NCBI GenBank assembly: GCA_021828405.1
Contig: JAKARZ010000042.1
Coordinates: forward strand, 1-16,867
Length of the DNA stretch: 16,867 nt
Source: Bacillota bacterium
Lineage (GTDB): Bacteria > Bacillota_E > Sulfobacillia > Sulfobacillales > JAIMBI01
Direction: 5' to 3'
Shown here: positions 7,822-14,962 of the stretch, piece by piece
Position numbering within the stretch: position 1 is the first letter of the stretch
Layout: the number at the start of each line of letters is the position of its first letter
Translations under genes and position numbers: made by a program
Notes under the pieces: model-generated
The model's database searches: none
Told to the model about the DNA's origin: nothing
Seen by the model: only the letters and a program-made list of their open reading frames with translations

Positions 7822-7920
7822 CCCAACATCTCCTCTCGCTTGCCGCCTAGCCTCTGCCCCCGCGCACGCTCCATACGCCCACGGCCCGCGAGCAGCGAAA
7901 TCTGCTACCGTAGGCCAAAA

Positions 7921-7934
7921 GGGAGGGCTCTCCC
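7921..7934. repeat. short inverted repeat in the rhodanese leader
   Basis: GGGAG, four bases, CTCCC: a perfect 5-base stem immediately upstream of the tandem ribosome-site candidates of the sulfurtransferase. It could be a small leader hairpin or half-sites of an operator; no T-run follows, so it is not an intrinsic terminator. Confidence 0.3.
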
Positions 7935-7947
7935 GGAAGAATTGGAG

Positions 7948-8850
7948 ATGAACCCAATGGCCACCCCCATCGCCGGGCCCCCGCGCACGCTGGACCCGAT
8001 TCTCGCCCCGGAAAACCTGCTCCCGCTCCTAAGCGAGCCGCACCTACGGCTGGTAGACTGCCGGTTTTCTCTGGCGGCCCCACAGGCCGGCCCGGACGCC
8101 TATCGCACGAGTCACCTGCCCAATGCCGTCTATCTGCACCTGGAGCTGGATCTATCGGGCCCGGTCGGCCCGCACGGCGGGCGGCATCCGCTGCCCGATC
8201 CCGCCCAGCTGGCCGCCCGCCTCGGCGAATTGGGCATCGGTCGGGAACATCGGGTGGTGGTTTACGACGACGCGGGTGAGATGGCGGCTCGGGCGTGGTG
8301 GCTCCTGACTTATCTCGACTATCCATCCGTCGAGGTGCTGGACGGCGGCATGGCCGCTTGGCAGCGGCTCGGGGGGGCCCTCACCGGCGCCCCGCCCACA
8401 CATCCGACCGTTTCCGTCGAGCCGCGGGTGCGGCCGGAGTTGCTGGTGGACGACCGGGCCGCGGTGGAGGCGGCTGCTCGCGCTGGCTGCCTGGTGGACA
8501 GCCGTGCGGAGGAGCGCTACCGGGGCGACACGGAGCCGCTGGACCGGCGCCCAGGACACATTCCCGGTGCCAGGAACTTCCCCTGGACTCGGCTCACAGA
8601 CGCCGGCGGCCGGTACCTGGCTCCGGACGCGCTGCGGCGCCGATTCGAAGGGCTTCCGCAGTCCCCGGCCGTGGTGTACTGCGGATCGGGGGTGACCGCC
8701 TGCCCCACTGTGCTAGCGCTGACGCGCATCGGGCGGCCCGCCCAGTTGTACGCGGGCAGCTGGAGCGACTGGATTTCACATCCGGATCGGCCGGTGGCGA
8801 TAGGCCCCGAGCATCCCGACCCCAATGAGCCGGTCACCGGGGACCGATGA
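7948..8850 (+). CDS. two-domain rhodanese, 3-mercaptopyruvate/thiosulfate sulfurtransferase type
   Basis: 300 residues in two rhodanese domains (about 17-145 and 160-295). The C-terminal domain has the active loop CGSGVTA with the catalytic cysteine at 245; CG(S/T)GVT loops are typical of mercaptopyruvate sulfurtransferases, whereas thiosulfate enzymes usually have CRKGVT. The N-terminal domain has YDDAGEMAARAWWLL where the loop should be, without cysteine, so it is the usual inactive domain. The signature before the active site (GHIPGARNFPW, about 203-213) is intact. The enzyme moves sulfane sulfur onto its cysteine and on to an acceptor such as cyanide or thiol. ATG 7948 has GGAAGA 7 bases upstream; ATG 7957 has GGAG 9 bases upstream and would shorten it by three residues. 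It is alone on the plus strand, divergent from the Yip1-like gene and convergent with the HicB-DinB gene. A sulfur-supply role for the nearby thiazole genes is possible but unproven. Confidence 0.88.
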   Translation: MNPMATPIAGPPRTLDPILAPENLLPLLSEPHLRLVDCRFSLAAPQAGPDAYRTSHLPNAVYLHLELDLSGPVGPHGGRHPLPDPAQLAARLGELGIGREHRVVVYDDAGEMAARAWWLLTYLDYPSVEVLDGGMAAWQRLGGALTGAPPTHPTVSVEPRVRPELLVDDRAAVEAAARAGCLVDSRAEERYRGDTEPLDRRPGHIPGARNFPWTRLTDAGGRYLAPDALRRRFEGLPQSPAVVYCGSGVTACPTVLALTRIGRPAQLYAGSWSDWISHPDRPVAIGPEHPDPNEPVTGDR

Positions 8851-8875
8851 GCGCCGATTCTCAGTGCGGGCACGC

Positions 8876-9577
8876 TTAGCGGCTGGCACGCAGCCGTTCA
8901 TTTTGGCGGCTCAGCTGGCGGTAGTGCACCCGGTCGTGCCACACCAGCCGCCGCAGGGCCTTGAACGGCGTCCACTCCTGGTCCGGCTCCGCATGGCTCG
9001 GGTCCCGATACTGGCTCACGGACGCGTCCGTCGCGTCTGCGGCCTGGGCCAACAGCGGCAGGATGGCATCCCGCAGCACCGACAGCAGGTAGGCCCGCGT
9101 CTCCAGATTGTCCGGCGCCGTGGCCCGCAGCGCGTACCACACATCGGTCAGAATCAGGTGGTCCAGCGTATGCACCAGCGAGCGGCTCGCCCCCTCCAGC
9201 CGAAGATTCAGCATGTCGGGGTGAAGACGAGGCAGCATCTCCAGTAGGTCCGCGCGGGCGTACTGCGCCGCCCGGAGGGCCAGCGGCGCGGCGCCCGCAG
9301 GCGGAAGTCGGTCAAAGGCAAACAGGGCCGTGCTTTCGGCTTGACCCAAGTCCGAAGCCACCCTCACCGTTTCGGGCGGCGACAGCGTCACAGCACCCGG
9401 GCCCGCAAGCTCTTCGCCATGGGTTTGGAGCCACACACAAAACTCAAAGACGGCCAGCGGAACCTTGTCGAGCGCCTCCTGGACCGTGCGCCCGCGGGCA
9501 TAGCAGCCGGGCAGTTCGCCTACCCACACCATAGCTTGGCCCTTGTCATCGACTTCCACGCCTACCTGGACATCCAC
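8876..9577 (-). CDS. HicB-like domain fused to a DinB/YfiT-like four-helix domain
   Basis: 233 residues. The N-terminal 60 or so look like a HicB antitoxin-type fold: VGVEVDDKGQAMVWVGELPGCYARGRTVQEALDKV, the pattern of a strand-strand-helix domain with the conserved E-LPGC and a following helix. After a linker (about 60-85) the rest resembles the DinB superfamily: an LVHTLDHLILTDVWYAL helix with H136 and H140 and a C-terminal LVWHDRVHYRQLSR helix with H214 and H218, placed to bind a divalent metal. DinB/YfiT proteins include thiol-dependent metalloenzymes of unknown substrate. No hicA toxin gene is adjacent, so a toxin-antitoxin role is unlikely. The GTG at 9575-9577 is preferred since AGGAGG lies 6 bases upstream; the frame runs on further only as an antisense shadow of thiO. 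It is divergent from thiO. Confidence 0.75.
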   Translation of the reverse strand: MDVQVGVEVDDKGQAMVWVGELPGCYARGRTVQEALDKVPLAVFEFCVWLQTHGEELAGPGAVTLSPPETVRVASDLGQAESTALFAFDRLPPAGAAPLALRAAQYARADLLEMLPRLHPDMLNLRLEGASRSLVHTLDHLILTDVWYALRATAPDNLETRAYLLSVLRDAILPLLAQAADATDASVSQYRDPSHAEPDQEWTPFKALRRLVWHDRVHYRQLSRQNERLRASR

Positions 9578-9710
9578 AAGCACCCTCCTCGCCGGTTTGC
9601 GGCCATACGTGGAAGCCACATCGGCTAGTCCCACAGTTCGCGCTGGGCAGCGAAACTCCTGCGCCCCGTCGTGCCAATGTTGCGGGTCCTTGGGTCCTGC
9701 CCGCCGAAGC

Positions 9711-9739
9711 TTGACGCTGGCCGCCAAAGGCGAGATTGT
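9711..9739 (+). promoter_or_regulatory. candidate promoter of thiO
   Basis: TTGACG (9711-9716), 17 bases, then GATTGT (9734-9739). The -35 matches 5 of 6 and the -10 matches 3 of 6, including the key second A and final T. Transcription would begin near 9746, about 25 bases before the thiO start. No THI-box (TPP aptamer) sequence is seen in the 193-base divergent region 9578-9770. Confidence 0.4.
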
Positions 9740-9758
9740 GAAGCCACGCTGGGACGCG

Positions 9759-9764
9759 GGAGGT
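9759..9764 (+). promoter_or_regulatory. thiO: Shine-Dalgarno site deciding the thiO start
   Basis: GGAGGT is only one base from the in-frame ATG at 9765-9767, too close to serve it, but sits 7 bases (measured from GGAGG) from the GTG at 9771-9773. The GTG is therefore the likelier initiation codon. Confidence 0.65.
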
Positions 9765-9770
9765 ATGACG

Positions 9771-10853
9771 GTGGCGGATGTGGTGGTTGTGGGAGCGGGG
9801 GTCATTGGGCTGGCGGCCGCCTGGCACCTCGCCGGGGACGGCATCGACGTGGCGGTGCTGGATGCAGGGTCCCTGGGGGGACAGTCGTCACGGGCCGCCG
9901 CAGGGATTCTGGGCCCGCTCGCTGAGTCCCGAGACGACGGCCCGCGAACGCAGCTGCTTTGGGACAGTTGGCTCAGGTTTCCCGCGTGGGTGGAGGCGCT
10001 CCACGAGGACAGTGCCATTGACCCCGAGTTCGAACCGACGGGCATTCTGCGGCAGGTGGCGGCGGCGGAGCGCGAGGATCTCGAAGCGTCTCTCCCCTGG
10101 CGTCGCCAGTATTCGCCCGAGGTGGAGTGGCTGGACGACACAGACCCCGACTGGCCTTTCGCCATCTGGTCGCCGCACGAGGGTCAGATTCGCGGGCCCG
10201 CGTATCTGGCCGCTCTCGCGCAGGCGGCGGCCGGGCGCGGGGTGGACCTTCGCCTAGGCGAGCCCGCGCGGCGCATCCGGGTCGACCGCGACCGGGTGGT
10301 GGCGGTCGACACCCCGCGCCAGTCGCTGGCCACCAGCACGGTTGTGCTGGCCGCCGGCGCCTGGGCGGGTGCGCTCCTGCCCCACCCCGAGCCCCTCCCG
10401 GTGCTGCCGGTGCGCGGCCAGGCTCTCGCCATAAGAGCCCCGCGCCCGCCCTTTCCCCACGTCGTTTTTGGCCCCAACGGGTACTTGGCCCCCAAACGTG
10501 ACGGCCAGGTCGTGGTGGGAGCGACGGAAGATGCCGAGGCCGGGTTCGACGCCCGCGTCACACTTGCTGGCATCGCCGCGCTAGCGGACGTGGTCCGATC
10601 CATGTCCCCCGAACTGCTCCCCCTGCCGTTTGCCCGGGTATGGGCCGGGCTGCGGCCGGCCACGCCCGACGGCCGGCCGCTGTTGGGCCCGTGGCCCGGC
10701 ATCGGGGGCCTCATCATCGCGGCGGGCCACTACCGAAACGGGCTCTTGCTGTCGCCCATCACTGCGGAGGTTGTGCGCCAGGCGGTGCGCGGTGAAACTC
10801 CGTCGGTGGATCTCACGCCCTTTCGCCCGGACCGATTCCACCCAACGCGCTGA
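9771..10853 (+). CDS. thiO: glycine oxidase ThiO (FAD-dependent)
   Basis: 360 residues, close to Bacillus ThiO (369). It oxidises glycine to iminoglycine (dehydroglycine), the C2-N unit for the thiazole ring of thiamin. The N-terminus has the FAD dinucleotide fold (VVVVGAGVIGLAAAWHLA with the GxGxxG at 8-13, then VAVLDAG), followed by the SSRAAAGILGP segment typical of this DAO subfamily. Near the C-terminus are GLRPATPDGRPLLGPWPG and AAGHYRNGLLLSPITAEVV, the region around the substrate-binding arginine and flavin. GTG 9771 is chosen over ATG 9765 because of the position of the GGAGGT. The other thiazole genes lie on the opposite strand beyond one membrane-protein gene; thiO is convergent with them and has its own leader. 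Another amino-acid oxidase of the DAO family is the alternative, but the thi context makes ThiO much more likely. Confidence 0.9.
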   Translation: MADVVVVGAGVIGLAAAWHLAGDGIDVAVLDAGSLGGQSSRAAAGILGPLAESRDDGPRTQLLWDSWLRFPAWVEALHEDSAIDPEFEPTGILRQVAAAEREDLEASLPWRRQYSPEVEWLDDTDPDWPFAIWSPHEGQIRGPAYLAALAQAAAGRGVDLRLGEPARRIRVDRDRVVAVDTPRQSLATSTVVLAAGAWAGALLPHPEPLPVLPVRGQALAIRAPRPPFPHVVFGPNGYLAPKRDGQVVVGATEDAEAGFDARVTLAGIAALADVVRSMSPELLPLPFARVWAGLRPATPDGRPLLGPWPGIGGLIIAAGHYRNGLLLSPITAEVVRQAVRGETPSVDLTPFRPDRFHPTR

Positions 10854-10890
10854 CGCCGACCGGCTGCCCCAGCGCCCCTTTCCCCCGAAG

Positions 10891-12489
10891 TTATCCGGCC
10901 TGCCCGCTCCCCAACTCGAGACCGTCGGCGGTGGTGCGCCTGCGTCCGCGCCGAAGCGCGGCCGACACCGAACTCCCCAAAAGCAGCAGCACGGCCAAGG
11001 CAAGCCCCCCAGCAGCCACGCGGCTCACGAGCAGCAGCGTGGGCGGGCCGAACGGCACAATTCGCCCGGTCAGATAGGACGCGAGACCCGCATGGTAAAA
11101 ACGGTGCAGGGTGGCGTTGGCCACCAACCCCGACAAAAGCGCCGCCCCCGCCAGCAGGACGGGCGTTGCCACGGCGGCGATTCGTCGAATGGCCTGGACC
11201 GCCAGCCAGAAGAACGGACCCAGCAGGAAGAAAAAGTAGCGCCCTTCCAGGAAGCTGATGCCGGTGGCGGCTTCGTAGGAAATTTGCAGCACGCCAAGCA
11301 CCCCCATTCCCACCACCATCCAGGCAATGGCCACCCAATAGCCGGGGCTTTTCCTGGCCGCCGCCAGACCCCCGACCAAGAGCGCGCCGAACGCCGCCGC
11401 CATGGGGATGAACGCCCACGGGTGATGGGCCCAGGGACTCCACCACACGATGCCGAAGACCGTTTCGCCGACCAGCAGGTACTGAAGGTAGGCCCCATTG
11501 AACAGCTGGTTCTGCAGCACCCAGGCAGTGGTTCGGGGCGCGGGGGCCGCCGCCTGATAGGTGAGGGGCGGAAGGATCGCGTGGTAAGCGTGCCAGGTGA
11601 ACCACAGCCAGGGCCCGCCCATGAGGATACTGATGACGGCGGCGGCAGCCGTCCAGCGCCAAGCGCGCCGGGCGCCGACGCGCCGCCACAGCGCCCACAG
11701 GACAAAAGGCACGGAAACCGCCAGCCCCACATACGCCTCTTCCTTCGTCCAGATCACGAGACCCGCGACCGCGCCAAACAGGGCCGCGCTTCCGGCGCGA
11801 AAGGTTTGGGCCGTCATCGCCCGCAGCGTCAGATAAAACACCGCGAGGCTGGCGGCATCGGCCGTGAGATCGTTGGTGACCGTGCCGCCCAGCATGCCAA
11901 GCGTCGGGAATGAGAGCCCCAGGGCGGCGGTCAGCGCAATGCGCCGCCGCCGCCCGGGAATCACCAAGCTCACCACCAAGTCGATGAGGACACCGGTTAG
12001 CCCCAGCAGTACCGCCGAGAACCCGCGGGCCATAAAGGCTTGGTCAAACACGTTCTGAATGTGGAGCCACGACGCCGTCCTCCCGGCCGCCGCATAATAC
12101 AGCGGCGGGTAGATGCCCACGTAGTTCTGGCTCCCCGCCCGGTCCCCACCCGCGGCGGAGCTCGCCCGGCTGACCTCGCGCGCCACCCGAGCGGCCTCGC
12201 TCGGCGTCGTGGCCAGCCACCCTTGGGGGCCGGCCAACAGCCGATTGCGGTGGGTAGCCTCGATGGCAACCGCCTCCGCGGGTGAGGGGCTAAACTCCCA
12301 AGGGTGGTGGCCCGGCGCCACCACACGCTCTATCGGGGGCAAGACATGGTCGGCCATGTACTGAACGTAGGCAAAGTGCGCCGGCTCGTCGGCGCCCTGC
12401 CACAGCGGCATCACGCCCAGCCACGACACCCCGATCGCGAGAAAGAGCCCAAACACCACCAAGAGCTCCGCTATCCGGACCTTTTCCAT
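10891..12489 (-). CDS. DUF2142/GT-C-type multispanning membrane protein (putative glycosyltransferase)
   Basis: 532 residues with about 11-12 hydrophobic segments. The first extracytoplasmic loop begins with MPLWQGADEPAHFAYVQYM, the aspartate-glutamate motif (D34, E35) found in DUF2142 and PMT/ArnT-like GT-C glycosyltransferases, which use polyprenyl-phosphate sugars. The long first loop (about 50-130) ends in GIYPPLYYAAAG, then come GGTVTNDLTADAASLAVFYL, a second half, and FLEGRYFFFLLGPFFW near 420, again typical of DUF2142. The ATG at 12487-12489 has GGAGG 10 bases upstream. It starts 37 bases after thiF, so it is probably read through from the thiamin operon, an unexpected partner. Its stop faces the thiO stop across 37 bases with no obvious terminator hairpin. 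Acceptor and sugar are unknown; it could also be an uncharacterised membrane protein without transferase activity. Confidence 0.72.
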   Translation of the reverse strand: MEKVRIAELLVVFGLFLAIGVSWLGVMPLWQGADEPAHFAYVQYMADHVLPPIERVVAPGHHPWEFSPSPAEAVAIEATHRNRLLAGPQGWLATTPSEAARVAREVSRASSAAGGDRAGSQNYVGIYPPLYYAAAGRTASWLHIQNVFDQAFMARGFSAVLLGLTGVLIDLVVSLVIPGRRRRIALTAALGLSFPTLGMLGGTVTNDLTADAASLAVFYLTLRAMTAQTFRAGSAALFGAVAGLVIWTKEEAYVGLAVSVPFVLWALWRRVGARRAWRWTAAAAVISILMGGPWLWFTWHAYHAILPPLTYQAAAPAPRTTAWVLQNQLFNGAYLQYLLVGETVFGIVWWSPWAHHPWAFIPMAAAFGALLVGGLAAARKSPGYWVAIAWMVVGMGVLGVLQISYEAATGISFLEGRYFFFLLGPFFWLAVQAIRRIAAVATPVLLAGAALLSGLVANATLHRFYHAGLASYLTGRIVPFGPPTLLLVSRVAAGGLALAVLLLLGSSVSAALRRGRRRTTADGLELGSGQAG

Positions 12490-12526
12490 GCGTGGACTGC
12501 CTCCGACCTTGCTCGGACCTTTCTTC

Positions 12527-13306
12527 TCAGACCGCTTCGGCTCCCCCGCACACCGCGCAGCCCGTGCGCGCCGGGATCGGGACCACGCGCGTCGCCCCGG
12601 TAAATAGGTCCAGCAACCATAAGCGGCCGGTGAGCACGCCGCCCACGCCCAGGAGCCACTTCAAGGCCTCCGCCGCCTGCAGGGATCCTACCACCCCGAC
12701 AAGCGGCCCCAACACCCCTTCCACGCTACATTCGGTAGGCGCCTCGGCGACGGAGCCGAACAGACACGCCAGGCAAGGCCGGCCTCCGGGGGGCACCACG
12801 GCCACTTGGCCCTCGTACCCGAGCGCACCGCCGAACACGACCGGGCCGCCGCCGCGGACGGCCCAGGCATTCAGGACATCGCGGGCCGCCCCGTCGTCCA
12901 GCCCATCCACCACCACAGCCACGCCCTCCAAGAGCGCGGCCGCATTGTCTGCCGTGAGAGCCACCGGCTCGCGCACGAGCGCGAGCCTCGCTTGCTGCTG
13001 CAGCAAGCGGTCCGCCGCCACGTCCAGCTTCAGCTTGCCAACATCTGCCGGGCCGTAGAGAATCTGCCGCCCCAAGTCGGTCGCGGCCACGCGGCCGGGA
13101 TCAATGAGGACCAGGCGGCCCACCCCGGCGGCCGCCAGGTACGTGGCGCTGGCACACCCGAGGCCCCCCATCCCCACAACGGCCACCGTGGCGCCCGCGA
13201 GCTTGTCCAGCATCGCCGGCTTCACGTCGGGCAGCGCCACGAGGCGGCGCACCCGGTCCACATCCCGGACCACCGGAAAGCCGGCGCCGGCGCCCACACG
13301 CTTCAC
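12527..13306 (-). CDS. thiF: ThiF, ThiS adenylyltransferase
   Basis: 259 residues of the E1-like/ThiF-MoeB family, which adenylates the C-terminal glycine of ThiS so it can be converted to the thiocarboxylate. Visible elements: an R-R contact region near 18-21, the ATP-binding VAVVGMGGLGCASATYLA (41-58), LIDPGRV at 67-73, DLGRQ at 77-81, ECSVEGVLGPLVG around C193 at the crossover loop, and the zinc pairs CLAC (178-181) and CAVC (250-253). The segment GLDDGAARDVLN has Asp-Gly where many relatives have Asp-Asn, a small deviation. The GTG start at 13304-13306 overlaps the thiG TGA by four bases (GTGA), so translation is coupled. MoeB is the alternative, but adjacency to thiS and thiG settles the assignment. 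Confidence 0.92.
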   Translation of the reverse strand: MKRVGAGAGFPVVRDVDRVRRLVALPDVKPAMLDKLAGATVAVVGMGGLGCASATYLAAAGVGRLVLIDPGRVAATDLGRQILYGPADVGKLKLDVAADRLLQQQARLALVREPVALTADNAAALLEGVAVVVDGLDDGAARDVLNAWAVRGGGPVVFGGALGYEGQVAVVPPGGRPCLACLFGSVAEAPTECSVEGVLGPLVGVVGSLQAAEALKWLLGVGGVLTGRLWLLDLFTGATRVVPIPARTGCAVCGGAEAV

Positions 13307-14127
13307 GACTTCGTGGGGGCGGCGACCATGCCCGTGCCGGGTGACGAGGCGGCGGCGCGATTCCGGCGGGCCATGGGCCCGGCGGCGCGCCCCAAAAATG
13401 CCGCGTCGACGGCCAGGCGCATGGCCTGGGCCATCTGCACCGGATGCTGAGCGTCGGCGATCGCGGTGTTGATCAGGACCGCGTCCGCGCCGGCTTCGAT
13501 GGCCAGCGCCGCATCGGCCGGGCTCCCGATTCCCGCGTCCACCACGACCGGCACGTCGATCCGCTGCTTGATGAGGGCCACGGCCGAAACATCCAGTACG
13601 CCCTGCCCCGATCCAATCGGTGACCCCAGCGGCATCACGGCCGCGGCGCCCGCCTCCGCCAGCCGCCGCGCAAGCACCGGATCCGGCGTGGTGTACACCA
13701 TGACCGTGAACCCGTCGTCTACGAGCTGCCGCGTGGCTTCATAAGTGCCCACGGGGTCCGGCCACAGGAGGTCCGCGTCACCGATTACCTCCAGCTTGAC
13801 CAGGCTGCCCAGCCCGGCGGCCCGGGCCAGACGCGCCGTCAGCACGGCCTCCTCGACCGTATACGCCCCCGCCGTGTTGGGCAGCAGCGCCACGTTTTTC
13901 GGCACGTACTCCAAGAGCGATGGCTCATCCGGCTGGTCTATGTTCACCCGCCGCACCGCCACGGTGACCAGCTCCGTCCCCGATGCCTGAATGGCCTCGC
14001 GCATCAGGTCCCAGGTGACGTATTTCCCCGTGCCCACAATGAGGCGCGAGTGGAATTCATGATCCCCGACCCTCCACGATCCCCCGGGCATCCCCTGCGG
14101 CGCCCCTGCCTTCTCCTGACCGGTCAT
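13303..14127 (-). CDS. thiG: ThiG, thiazole synthase
   Basis: 274 residues, slightly longer than the usual 255-260 because of N- and C-terminal extensions. This TIM-barrel enzyme condenses 1-deoxyxylulose 5-phosphate, dehydroglycine and ThiS-thiocarboxylate sulfur into the thiazole phosphate. FHSRLIVGTGKY (25-36), VTVAVRRVNID (54-64), PNTAGAYTVEEAV (83-95) and SLVKLEVIGD with the Schiff-base lysine K111 are all present, as are MPLGSPIGSGQG and the phosphate-binding VVDAGIGSPADAALAIEAGADAVL, written in parts across 190-225. The ATG at 14125-14127 has AAAGGGG 6 bases upstream; the longer frame upstream would overlap thiS and is discarded. It lies 22 bases after thiS and overlaps thiF by four bases. 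Confidence 0.95.
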   Translation of the reverse strand: MTGQEKAGAPQGMPGGSWRVGDHEFHSRLIVGTGKYVTWDLMREAIQASGTELVTVAVRRVNIDQPDEPSLLEYVPKNVALLPNTAGAYTVEEAVLTARLARAAGLGSLVKLEVIGDADLLWPDPVGTYEATRQLVDDGFTVMVYTTPDPVLARRLAEAGAAAVMPLGSPIGSGQGVLDVSAVALIKQRIDVPVVVDAGIGSPADAALAIEAGADAVLINTAIADAQHPVQMAQAMRLAVDAAFLGRAAGPMARRNRAAASSPGTGMVAAPTKS

Positions 14128-14149
14128 GTCCGTCCCCTTTCGATGCGCC

Positions 14150-14350
14150 CTAGCCGCCGCCAACAAACCGGACGATTTCCAACTCGTCACGGTCGTGCAG
14201 CGGCTCGCGGCCAAACGCTTCGCGCGCCACCACCTGTCCGTTTTGCAGCACCCCCACCGCCTGATGGGTCACCCCCAGGTGGGTCAACAGTGCTCCGACC
14301 GTCGGCAAGTCCGGCGTTTCCCGCCAGTTGCCGTTCACTTTGAGCTCCAC
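14150..14350 (-). CDS. thiS: ThiS, sulfur carrier protein
   Basis: 66 residues with the beta-grasp pattern MELKVNGNW, a TVGALLTHLGV helix, VGVLQNGQVV, and a REPLHDRDELEIVRFVGGG tail. The C-terminal Gly-Gly is adenylated by ThiF and becomes the thiocarboxylate that gives sulfur to ThiG. GTG 14348-14350 is used as start, with GGGAGG 6 bases upstream. It sits 12 bases after tenI and 22 before thiG, in the Bacillus-like order. Confidence 0.93.
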   Translation of the reverse strand: MELKVNGNWRETPDLPTVGALLTHLGVTHQAVGVLQNGQVVAREAFGREPLHDRDELEIVRFVGGG

Positions 14351-14362
14351 ACTTCGCCTCCC

Positions 14363-14962
14363 TCATGTGCCGCCGCCATGTGCCACCCAGGGGGCCGCCA
14401 GCTCACGCGCCGCACGCGCAGGGTCGGGCGCAAGCCACAGCGCGTCCGCCACGGCCACCCCGGCCAGCCCCGCGTCGCACACAGCCGACACGCGACTTGG
14501 GCCCACGCCCCCGATGCCCACCACCGGAACGGGCGACCGCCGTGCCACCTCGGCGGCCGCGGCCAGGCCCCGGGGAGCCAGCCCAGGCTTGGACCGCGTG
14601 GCAAAGAGGTGGCCAAACACCAGCCAGTCGGCGCCCGCCGCGCCGTCCACCTCCTCGGCGCCGTGCACCGACCGAGAAATCACCCCCGTGGGCCACAGGC
14701 GGCGGGCCTGATCCGGCGACAGACCGTCTCCCGGCAGGTGCACCCCCGCCGCCGCGGTGGCCAGCGCCACATCCAGACGGTCCGTCACCAGCACCGGCCG
14801 CCCCCCGACCGCCTCTACCAGTATCGCCGCCAGCCAAGTCTGCCGTGCCGCAGGCTCGGCCTTCGCCCGGAGAATGAACACATCCACCCAGGGGGCACAC
14901 CGTGCGGCGGCCCTGGGCCAATCGGTCGGCGCCCGGGGTATATCCAACATCGCGACCAGCAT
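14363..14962 (-). CDS. tenI: TenI-type thiazole tautomerase (ThiE/TenI family)
   Basis: 199 residues of the thiamin phosphate synthase/TenI superfamily. The barrel elements are VDVFILRAKA (26-35), VLVTDRLDVALA, GVHLPGDGLS (73-82) and ISRSVHGAEEV around H100. The region DWLVFGHLFATRSKPGLAPRGL (112-133) has the GH-F-T-SK-G--PRGL form that I associate with TenI rather than ThiE, which usually reads GP-F-T-TK; H118 probably corresponds to the catalytic histidine described for Bacillus TenI. TenI converts the ThiG product to the aromatic carboxy-thiazole phosphate. VVGIGGV near 160 is the phosphate loop. The ATG overlaps the last base of the cytX TAA (TAATG), so translation is likely coupled; an ATG five codons in is an alternative. 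ThiE activity cannot be excluded, and no other thiE is seen here. Confidence 0.8.
   Translation of the reverse strand: MLVAMLDIPRAPTDWPRAAARCAPWVDVFILRAKAEPAARQTWLAAILVEAVGGRPVLVTDRLDVALATAAAGVHLPGDGLSPDQARRLWPTGVISRSVHGAEEVDGAAGADWLVFGHLFATRSKPGLAPRGLAAAAEVARRSPVPVVGIGGVGPSRVSAVCDAGLAGVAVADALWLAPDPARAARELAAPWVAHGGGT

Noticed and set aside
8850..8876. bidirectional terminator between the rhodanese and HicB-DinB genes
   Set aside because: The 25-base convergent gap has no stable hairpin or T-run.
8876..9577. HicAB toxin-antitoxin locus
   Set aside because: No hicA-like gene of 50-80 residues with the double-stranded RNA-binding fold is present beside the HicB-like domain.
9578..10165. N-terminal extension of the HicB-DinB frame
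   Set aside because: These roughly 190 residues are antisense to thiO and Ser/Pro/Arg-rich; the AGGAGG before GTG 9577 marks the real start.
10630..11913. 427-residue plus-strand open frame over the end of thiO and the DUF2142 gene
   Set aside because: It is out of frame with thiO and antisense to the membrane protein; composition is typical of GC-rich noise.
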